A program made the translations under genes and the position numbers. A model generated the notes under the pieces. It was given only the letters and a program-made list of their open reading frames with translations. It had not been told where the DNA came from and made no database searches. A DNA stretch of 42,712 nucleotides. Origin: Phaeoceros laevis. Taxonomy: Eukaryota; Anthocerotophyta; Anthocerotopsida; Notothyladales. The stretch is taken from positions 15,847 through 58,558 of the forward strand of contig JBNGIQ010005337.1 of the NCBI GenBank assembly GCA_049999765.1, read 5' to 3'. How positions within the stretch are numbered: position 1 is the stretch's first letter; every line of letters begins with the position of its first letter. Below are positions 35,001 to 42,712 of the stretch, one piece after another.

Positions 35001-36684
35001 AAGAGAAACTTGCTGATCGAATCAGAATCACCTCAGTCCTTAACAGCTCCTCCAACTGGACATTTTCAGCCTTATACTCCTGCAGTCGGCCTGAAAGTCC
35101 ATGGCAGACCTGCAAATAGCAAGAGGCAATGTTGACATCAGCAATTCACTAGCAAAGAACTAACCACCAAATTTTCCAGCATAAACACATCAAGCATACC
35201 TTTGCTAGCCTTGCCTCCCTTGAAGTGCCTGCTTGAAGACCAGAAGCGAGCAACCCCCTTGCCTGTAGGTAAAAAGACATGGAAAAGAAAAATCAAATAT
35301 TTGAGGTTATTGGCACTGGAGTTCCAATGACTGGCTAAGGTGATTCACGGTCTCATGAGTACCATTCATGACTCACCTCCTCGAGTTGGTCTTCCACCTT
35401 TGGAGCAGTATCACGTCTTGACTCATCCTGGACCTGTTTATCATGAATTGAGACGCTTTCAATTGGACTCTGCAGTAATTCTGTCCCTTGCCCACCTCCG
35501 GCAAAGTCCCCTGAAGAGCTTCTGTTTAGAGGCACCTCAACAGTAGGACTACTGTTGTCCACCAGCACTTCACGCTTCACGGTCTCAGGCAGCACATCAA
35601 GATTTGATGCTTTGATATGCTCTAAAGGCTCACCAGGTACACTGGTCTCATGAAAACTAGGTCCATCATCGGCACTCTGATGCCCATCTGTTACCCTCTC
35701 CAAAATTTCACCGTTCTGTTCCTCAGCTTTCACTAGCGAGTGCAGTTCAGAGAAAGCTAAAGTTTTTTCAATCTGGTTTTCAAGCCCCTGCAGAGGATCA
35801 ACTAGAAGACTACTGCTAGCCACGTGATCTGCCTGGTCTGTCGATTTCACCTCACGAACAGATGGTGCTACTTGATCTCCAAGACTGACTTCAGCAACTG
35901 TATCTTCTGCTGATAGTGCTATCTGTAGTTCCCCCTTAGGAGACCCATGGGTTTGTGGCTGACGTTCAGTTACCAAAACATCCCCTCCACTTTCTTTTGC
36001 AGCAACTACAGATCTCGCAGGTACTTGCAAACTCGAGCCAACAGGAGACTTTTGCCTGCGGACCTGCACCACCATAAGATCCCCATGTCAGCAACCAAAC
36101 CATATGCAAGCAATAAGAGCACGCATGTGTCCTGCTGTCAATCAAAAAGCAGCACACCTTGTCCCTCCTAGCTGGAACTGGGACCCTTCGTGCTGGAGCA
36201 GGCTCGTTAGCTGCTGGCAAATAAATCAAAGAATTGAAACACATACTCCGGAAAGACAACAATGGATGACATCATTAGTGACAGGAAAAATGATCTTTCA
36301 TTTAGCATAACGAGCTGACAGCAGAAGACAATCTGTTGAAACCTGGAGGTGTAACAATTGCGTCGGCCACGACTTGCTTGGCTGTCCGATCTACAACCTC
36401 AAAGAGTTCTGCGCATGAAACCAGTAGCAGGATCTCTTAAAAACTCCAAGACGCGTGATATCCAACGGCACAAGCGAATTTGCAGACCAGAAGGGAAAGC
36501 ATGGCAAACAGCAGATCACACCACGGACACCTCAACCCTAGCCTTCCACGTCACTAACGTATGCTTCAGCACAAGGTGCTACCCTCGCTAGTATGCCAGC
36601 TGAGAAATGCAGTGACCAGGGCAAGTCAGGAGGGAAATTGGGAACGATAAATTCACCTTCCGCTGCACGCAACCACGAAGCCAT
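32094..36684 (-). CDS. GC1: Golgin candidate 1/2 (golgin-84-like) Golgi tether
   Basis: Twenty-one exons on minus: 36684-36657, 36408-36343, 36210-36158, 36063-35377, 35262-35200, 35109-35032, 34914-34711, 34429-34373, 34263-34189, 34069-33998, 33892-33830, 33721-33623, 33499-33428, 33306-33238, 33161-33114, 33007-32912, 32777-32695, 32600-32558, 32469-32377, 32295-32251, 32165-32094. All phases agree and give 721 aa; Arabidopsis GC1 is about 707. The start MASWLRAAEELFEVVDR is the family's N-terminus. Residues 50-278 are an acidic variable region in one long exon. Residues 279-640 are heptad coiled coil (ALREELVFAERRAEEEH, LERRFRELTELL). A membrane anchor at 677-694 (LAVVFYVFFVHLFLMYLL) follows RFLWRRPMAR. 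Golgin-84-type proteins are tail-anchored in cis/medial Golgi membranes and tether vesicles. The intron 33307-33427 has a GC donor, and exon 3 has a CAGCAG tandem acceptor. The gene converges on the gasdermin-like gene, with 144 bp between stops. Confidence 0.96.
33307..33427 (-). other. GC-AG intron in the golgin gene
   Basis: On the minus strand exon 13 ends GTGGAG and the intron begins GCAAGTG. The acceptor is ACGTAG before GCAGAGAC. Splicing here gives SKLLAVE joined to AETQKLRVEL, matching the family's continuous coiled coil with no gap. GAG followed by GCAAGT is a textbook GC donor. Confidence 0.85.
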
Positions 36685-37880
36685 GCCTCTGAAACAATCA
36701 GATCTAACCAGTCACTCAACCACCCATCACATACTGCATCCAGAATTAGCCAACAGACCCTGTTTTGCTGAACCTGCGCATAGAAAACCAGTTTCTGCTC
36801 TCAGATCCAACAGCATAAAAATACCGCCAGATCTTCCCCGCCTGTCAAGCCAAAAGATGCTGCTACAGGGGACCAGACGTCCAAAGTCAACCGGCGATGG
36901 CAGAGTGCTACACCGCTTGATGCAAGGCAGCAGTCCAGTCCGGGAGCTCGCATGAGATCAGCGACGTTGATCAACTCGAGCTAGATGGGAGCCAGCAACT
37001 TTGCACAGAGATTATTTACGATATAATCAGAAAGAGGGAAATACGCAAATTGAACGTCACCAATCTACTTCGAAGTTTGTTATGCCGTTAGAATTCACGT
37101 GAAGCCACACAACTTGGCTCGTGTGTCTGCTACGGACCTCTGGACTGGGCATCAGGAGTGCCTTCCCAGCAGTAACTTAGACTCCGCCAATCTAGGTCTA
37201 ATTTGTGCCTGTGAGTGGATTTGAATTGCAGTCCGGCAACTATATGGATGCTTCGGTCACTCTTCATTACACCTAAACACTTGGAATCAGCGGCGGGCAT
37301 GGCTAGATTCAGCATTTTACTGAAACGCTAGCTCGCTATTTTCAAGAAGCCTAATACTCACTGCACCCAATGCCCCAATGTGGTACGACCTCACAATTTG
37401 TGAAAGTCCCGAGATCAACAAGGAGTGGAGCATTTGGATGGAGATGACTCACGAAAAGCATATGTTTACTTTTTCAACCCAAACGGATTCCTCCATGATG
37501 TAAGTTCAACTCTAAGGAGGGGGGCCACCTCTTGTAGCGAAGAGGTAGTCACCTCCTTACATTTCAAGCTGCGAGTGTTGACGGTAAGGGAGGGGGATTG
37601 CTAATTGTAGACGAGTTGAGGAGAACAAGAATGAGAATTACAGCATTGTTACGGAATTCTGTGCCCTTAGTAGTCCCTCCCCATGTGTAGTCCCTCTCCA
37701 TGATAATGGAGTTCTACCTAGGAGATCGGCATGACTAACTATTCGTTCTCAAGCTAGCTAGTTGTGCAAAGGACAATATACTTTAATTCATTCCTTCATT
37801 CATTCATTTGGCTAATACGAACGGATAGTACACTACATATCATCAGGATCATTAACACATGTGACTCAGTGCTTGTGAAA
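36685..37880. other. Upstream region of the golgin gene, no other gene recognised
   Basis: The stretch holds the golgin promoter and 5' leader. Open frames on plus at 36358-36955 run antisense to the golgin 5' end and have no domain. Around 37500-37630 there are short G/A-rich tracts (GGAGGGGGG, GGGAGGGGGA). Confidence 0.45.
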
Positions 37881-37986
37881 GGGCAGGCCCTGTTTTCTCA
37901 ATTTTGAGTTGTCTTGCACTTGTCGAGCTATCACACGGGCATGCCCTGTTTTCTCAATTCTGAGTTGTCTTGCACTTGTCGAGCTA
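37881..37986. repeat. 56-bp tandem duplication
   Basis: A unit starting GGGCAGGCCCTGTTTTCTCA at 37881 recurs at 37937 as GGGCATGCCCTGTTTTCTCA, and both run on to CACTTGTCGAGCTA. A few substitutions separate the two copies. Confidence 0.9.
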
Positions 37987-38217
37987 ACATAGCATCACAT
38001 CTCATCAGCTGTGTCACTGTACAAGTGCTAGATTTAAGAGGATTTTACTCGCAGAATCTTCCTTCAGATGAATTAGCACTCATGCACACTGACACAGCAT
38101 TAGGACCCAAGTCCCACCCAGAGTTGCTCTACCACAGATGGACTTGCTGCTGCCACTACAACGTGGTCAACCCTTTATTCAAGGCATGTGCAATACAACA
38201 AAGCTTCTAGATCTCCA

Positions 38218-38285
38218 GGCCATAGCCACTGCTCAAGCTCTTGCTTCCAAGGGCCATAGCCACTGCTCAAGCTCTTGCTTCCAAG
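38218..38285. repeat. 34-bp tandem duplication
   Basis: GGCCATAGCCACTGCTCAAG... is repeated at 38218-38251 and 38252-38285. A degraded third start (GGGACATAGC) follows. Confidence 0.9.
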
Positions 38286-38785
38286 GGACATAGCTCCAGA
38301 GCCAGAGCTAATAAGCTGTCACTCAACTCTTGCCCTAATCCCAGCCTATCAGCTTGCAACACCTAGCCTTAAGCAAGATGGTAACTCACTAACAAGTAAC
38401 TCACTTGTTACTTACAAGTAACTAATTAATTACCTCGCAGGTAAATCTATTACAAGTGTTGCGGTTTTTTGCTACTTACCACGTTGTACATTGTTTGCAT
38501 GTGGGGAAAACTTCAACCACCAATCTAGCTGTTACAATATGGGACGACACATGTACCAATCTAGTTGTTATGTACAGTACATGCCTAGTACACCCCCGAA
38601 ACCTTGTCCTTGACCGAGTTAGGGTTAATCCTAGCATCTAGTCCTCGATTAGGGTATTCTAATAAATACCAAATAATCTAGGAGCTAGATTGTCTTTTCC
38701 TGCTACGGTAAAGTACTTAGGAGCGTACGTGCGAGTTACTGTAACACTCCCATGACCACTTTCTCTAATTCATGTCGTGTTGATC

Positions 38786-38950
38786 GTTGCTCTTCCCTTG
38801 TTCGTGCTGCTCTTCTCTTCCCTTGTTCGCACTGCTCTTCTCCTCCCTTGTTTGCGCTGCTCCTCTTCTCTTGTTCACGCTGCTCTTCTCTTCCCTTGTT
38901 CGCGCTGCTCGTGGCTCATGCGCGCTGATCCTGACTTGTGTGTGCTGCTC
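38786..38950. repeat. Imperfect minisatellite, about 30-bp units
   Basis: Units of the type CCCTTGTTCGCGCTGCTCTT recur with substitutions about five or six times. On the minus strand the array stays open and reads as a low-complexity REEKSSANK-type repeat, a by-product of the array and not evidence of a gene. Confidence 0.75.
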
Positions 38951-39061
38951 TTGTTGAGCCCTTGTGAAGGATGCGATTCTCTTATTGAGTCTGGATGGAG
39001 GCCGCATCTGTAGGTTTTGGTACGAACATGTTGACAGATGAAAAAGTTGCTTGGCAGCCAT

Positions 39062-40743
39062 AGATTAGTCCACTGGTCTTTGAGCCCTAGTTGAGCCTTG
39101 TTAAGGACGCGTTGCCTTCCATGAGAGTGAGCTTCTGTAAGCAGCTGTGTTCACGTCTCCCCTATGCCCCTTGTACTCTGCGCCTCTGCCGGAAATGAAC
39201 AAGGGACTTAACTTGAAAAAGAGGGAACAGTCAATCACCCTTTCCCAAGGAAACATCGTAGAGTCAAGAAACGCAACGACGATGAAGGGCTCTTGGAGTT
39301 GGCTACGAAAGCTAGCCTACGCGAAGCAATAGCCTCCGGAACATCGTTATTTACTGTGGTGGAGAAATACAAGACGGACTTGTGTTGACCCCTAGGCCAT
39401 TGAACAGAGCGTTTATGGTGGAGATTGTCGAGCCATGTATGTTGCCATATGCTATGCGCTATCATTTTTTGTTGTGGACTCCATAATTGAGCTCTTTCAG
39501 CTAGATTATATGATTGACTTTCTTTGGTGCGAAGTTTTTGTACAATTATTGTGTACACAGGCAAGACCCTAGGGGAGATAGAGACTCATATGAATGCCAT
39601 GGCAATAGAATTGAAAGCCATGGAAGGAGTTGAGCACGCCGTTTCTGCCCTCATTTGTGGAGACTGCAACCTTGAAAGAGTTGAGATTGCTTTTCAATGC
39701 AGCAACAAGGGCATTAATGAAGTCATATTAATGTACTCAGCCAAGAAGATCAGCAATTTCAAGGGGCTTTGCAGAGATAAGAAATGGATAGCTAAACAGA
39801 AATCTCGATCGGCTTCCATCAATAGGACAACAAGATGAATTCAAGGTTACCCAGAAGCTGCTCAACTTAGTTAATGATATGTTTCAGTATTCAAAGGAGA
39901 TATCTGTAGATGTGGTGCACCATACAAGCTCTTTGAGATTAGGGCATGCTTTTTCAAGCAATGTGATTGCTGCACAGCAAAGCAAAAGTTCAAGGATTTG
40001 GGCACTGAGGTTTTTCAGCAGGTGTTCGGATGTCTTCCCACAGATTGTTGTACAAAATTTTATTGCTGATAAGGTATGATTATGTATGAATGTCAACCAA
40101 ACCTAGCTCTGTTTAATTTGTACATGTATGTGCTGATGTTGGATTCGTGTCATGATTAGAGGAGTCTTTGTGTTCCTAGCATAAGCTTGCTTGGAGTTAA
40201 TTACAAATTTTGGATAGCCAGGCGGCCACATGTAAAAAGTAGAGGAGCTATGGTAGCTAAGAGGATGCAATAGTTAATAATCTAACAAGAGATGCATGAA
40301 AAACTGTGGGAGGTAGAAGGCTTGTACTAAGTGATCAACGTTGAAGACTAGTGCTCGAGTTCACACATGATAAAATACGATGTACGACAATATAAGTACT
40401 TACACCGACCCTAGTTGTTCAAGACTTCATAATATGGGCCTTAGTAATAGACTCGTACTAGGGAAGAGTGTTCCTAGCCATGCAGGAGACGCCCTTTTTA
40501 GGTTTATGGGTGTCGCGCTATACCTATTCCACGTGAGGATTGAGAACGCAGCCATTTCTGTGACATACTAAGCAGTATGGTATCTGGCATGCTATATTAA
40601 TTTTAGGCTATGTTAATTCTAGGCTATGTTAGAAGTAGCAGTGCTAAGCTTTTTTATCTTTTTATCTTATCGTTTCTCACATCCCCAATAATGATCCGAA
40701 CCCCATTAGGGTAGGAAAAGATTTGACTGAACAGAAAGAATGG
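39062..40743. other. AT-rich stretch with short open frames, no gene recognised
   Basis: Open frames at 39524-39838 and 39879-40079 on plus have protein-like composition (for example SALICGDCNLERVEIAFQCS) and lie close together in one region. They could be relics of a transposon or a decayed gene, but no transposase or reverse-transcriptase motif is visible. A short repeat of TTAGGCTATGTTAATTCTA type is at about 40600-40635. Confidence 0.3.
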
Positions 40744-40794
40744 TCATTATAAACAATTGTTCGTAGAACGCATCATTACAAACAATTGTTCGTA
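40744..40794. repeat. 22-bp direct repeat containing an AACAATTGTT palindrome
   Basis: TCATTATAAACAATTGTTCG (40744) recurs at 40773 with one substitution, at a 29-bp period. Each copy carries the palindrome AACAATTGTT. Confidence 0.85.
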
Positions 40795-40855
40795 ACACAA
40801 ACAAGTGGCTAAGTATTGTATGGAACATGCCGTATTCGTAGTAGTAGTATGAGGT

Positions 40856-40874
40856 GGTTTAGGGTTTAGGGTTC
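40856..40874. repeat. Short interstitial TTTAGGG (plant telomere-type) repeat
   Basis: GGTTTAGGGTTTAGGGTTC contains two full TTTAGGG units. Such a short stretch can arise by chance or from telo-box-type sequences. It agrees with a plant source. Confidence 0.6.
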
Positions 40875-42652
40875 AAAAAACGTAGAACCAATTGATATGG
40901 CGACACTAGTCTTTGGAGCTGATGCACAACGTAATATGGTACAAGGCTTTACGAACACATTATGACCGTTCTACTAACAAATGAAACATTTAGCCTTGGA
41001 AAGATCAAGAACTCGATACCTAGAGTGGTCCCAATCGTGGGCGAAAGAATTTGCACTTGGATTGTGAAGGAGAGCTTGATGCACTTCTACATAGCAAGAA
41101 ATGTTGAAGATGATTAACAAACTACATTAGAAATTTTTTAGGCTAGGAAGAAAGCACTTCCCACAGGACTTACCTCCCCATGAATTACATAAAGTAACTC
41201 ACTTGTTACAATGATCCACCGAAAAGAGCGATATAAAGCGTGCATTTAACACCTTGGGGAAAAAATTATTAGCAACCTAGCAGACCAGCTGATGCTCAAA
41301 TGAAGTTATGTGATCCGATAACCAAGGTAAAGGTCTTAGCGGAAAAGTGGCTAAACACAGAAATTAGCGGTATACACTGTAAGACTGATGATGTCACTAA
41401 TTTCAATCAGTTTCCATTAGCTTACATCACTTTTTTCAAGTGACCATTTCACCAATTTCTACATGTTTCTAACACTTTCCACAATTTTGGAGGTATTTTG
41501 AACATAGGCACGGGAAGTTCAAAGTTGTTTCTTTGAGCCTTTGGAAATCGATTTTGTATGAGACGGCCATGTGGATTTTGCTAGATTTCGTATGAGATGG
41601 CCATGTGGAGTTTTGATTGGAATCCGTGTGGATTTTGCGAGAAACAACCGGCACTAACTATTGATTTTCTTCATCCCTACGAACACCATGTCCACTTGTG
41701 GTGCGTTTTGGCTTTCTTTTGGCTTTCTTACGAAAGCTGTAGGTTGAACTTAGAATAAATTTTAAGTCTAAACAAGGAGATGACATCACCCCATCCTAGT
41801 TTGAAGAAACATGATTCACTCAAGAGTCAAGACTAATAGTATGATAATAACAGTCCATAGTGAGAAAATCGGTCTTAGCCAAAATTTGTAAATTGATTAG
41901 GTTTATCTAGCAAGCAAATAATATCGTCTAAATGGGTCACCCGGCCACTAAGCGGACACCAACTAAGACTAAGACAGCACTATGACCGAGCCCACATTCA
42001 AAAGCTCAAGGCCAAAAAATGGGCAGAGCACGGGTAAAGCTTTGAAAGTTGAAACTGATAAGTTATAGATCTTAGGTCGAGAACTGACACAGATCGGGTG
42101 CGAGTTGGTACCCCTCGAGGTCGAGGGCCTCTGTAGTTGAGCCACTTCCCCCAAACGCTTGGGGCTGTGAGGAAAAAAAAAAGGCGTGTGCTTGGTGTTG
42201 CCGCAGCTGCACCCCTCTGTCCGCAGCGTACAGTTTTGTGGAGGGACGGCAAGCAGACAAGGCAGGCGCAAGGCAGGTATCAGCAGCAGGGTGTCCTGTT
42301 CTATCGCCGTCACCTGAGCTCGGGGCAGGGGGGGCCTGCCGTGCGTCACGCATTGTACTGGCGTGGCAGTCTGGATGACAGAAGCAGGGGCAACCGCTAG
42401 CGGGAGGCAAGTGCGGAGGGAGCTGGGTGGAGCTCGGGCAGGGCACGGAGATGATGGCGGGCGGCGGAGCGAGGAAATGAACGTGGAGTAGCGTCGTTGC
42501 GGGGCAGTTCCCATGGAGGGGCCAATTGCGGTGCTGGAGCGGGGCTTAGGTTTTGGTGTGCGGGGCATGGTGGAGGCAATTGTGCAGCAGAGTGCGCTAG
42601 GGTAGGGTGTAGGCAGGAGGAGCAGGGGGAGGAGGAAGGACCGCGTGATGCG
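40875..42652. other. AT-rich intergenic DNA, then a GC-rich leader
   Basis: From 40875 to about 41960 no gene is seen. Imperfect repeats around GGCCATGTGGATTTTG occur at about 41560-41640. From about 42120 to 42650 the base composition changes to GC-rich with purine runs (GGAGGAGG). This suits the promoter and 5' leader of the gene that seems to begin at 42653. Confidence 0.4.
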
Positions 42653-42712
42653 ATGATGGCCATATCGGCGCAAGATCAGCAGTACTACTTCATCCCTGAT
42701 GACTACTACCAG
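42653..42712 (+). CDS. Possible start of a gene cut by the right window edge
   Basis: Two adjacent ATGs (42653, 42656) open a frame that reads MMAISAQDQQYYFIPDDYYQ to the window end with no stop. The frame is also open upstream for at least 100 bases without an ATG in the part I read. The composition (QQYYFIPDDYYQ) is typical of a real N-terminus, and the preceding purine-rich GC leader resembles a 5' untranslated region. Only 20 codons are visible, so no family can be given. Confidence 0.4.
   Translation, partial: MMAISAQDQQYYFIPDDYYQ

Noticed and set aside
36358-36955. Plus-strand open frames opposite the golgin first exons
   Set aside because: They are antisense to well-supported golgin exons and introns and have no recognisable domain.
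39524-40079. Possible decayed transposon coding region
   Set aside because: Two neighbouring open frames have protein-like composition, but no catalytic motif, terminal repeat or target duplication can be pointed to.
40856-40874. Interstitial telomere as a chromosome-fusion scar
   Set aside because: Only two TTTAGGG units are present, which is too short to claim a telomere relic.
41969-42673. A 234-codon minus-strand open frame rich in Pro, Ser and Leu
   Set aside because: The composition is that of a shadow frame opposite a GC-rich leader. No domain is visible, and the plus strand offers a better gene start at its end.
1-42712. CRISPR arrays, bacterial operons or phage features
   Set aside because: The window is intron-rich eukaryotic DNA. 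No direct-repeat array with regular spacers was seen.

Overview
The window looks like nuclear DNA of a green plant, most likely a non-seed land plant (bryophyte or lycophyte grade) or a close streptophyte alga. Its genes are rich in mostly short GT-AG introns. It carries a plant-type GMI1 (SMCHD1-like ATPase with an SMC hinge), a plant golgin candidate 1/2 (golgin-84-like) protein, a plant DUF716/TMEM45 protein and a plant-style TLDc protein. One short TTTAGGG telomere-type stretch is also present. The species cannot be named from the sequence alone. All exon models were built by hand from reading-frame continuity, splice signals and remembered family sequences. No search was run.

Layout: 1-123 (+) is the probable C-terminal end of a gene cut by the left edge. 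952-2929 (-) is an 8-exon TLDc-domain gene. 5268-6116 (+) is an intronless DUF716/TMEM45 membrane protein. 6899-15186 (+) is a complete 30-exon PAN2, the catalytic subunit of the poly(A)-shortening PAN2-PAN3 nuclease, about 1,204 aa. 17192-26930 (+) is a 34-exon GMI1-type GHKL-ATPase/SMC-hinge protein, about 2,204 aa. 28501-28803 (+) is a small unrecognised ORF. 29908-30205 is a short element with TTAA target duplications and CCC/GGG terminal inverted repeats, like a piggyBac-type MITE. 30845-31949 (+) is a two-exon gene, GC-rich especially in exon 1, whose product I read as gasdermin-like. 32094-36684 (-) is a 21-exon golgin-84/GC1 gene that converges on it. From 37 to 42.6 kb the sequence is AT-rich with small tandem duplications and no convincing gene. 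A new gene may begin at 42653 at the right edge.

The neighbours are mostly housekeeping genes with no operon logic: mRNA deadenylation (PAN2), DNA repair or chromatin (GMI1), Golgi tethering (golgin) and oxidative-stress-type TLDc. The stand-out is the gasdermin-like gene. It has the N-terminal pore-domain pattern, a short C-terminal tail instead of a large inhibitory domain, and higher GC than its neighbours. Gasdermins are known from animals, fungi and prokaryotes; I know of no described plant family. Other points of interest are PAN2 in a plant, GC-AG introns in two or three genes, and introns of only about 40 nt.
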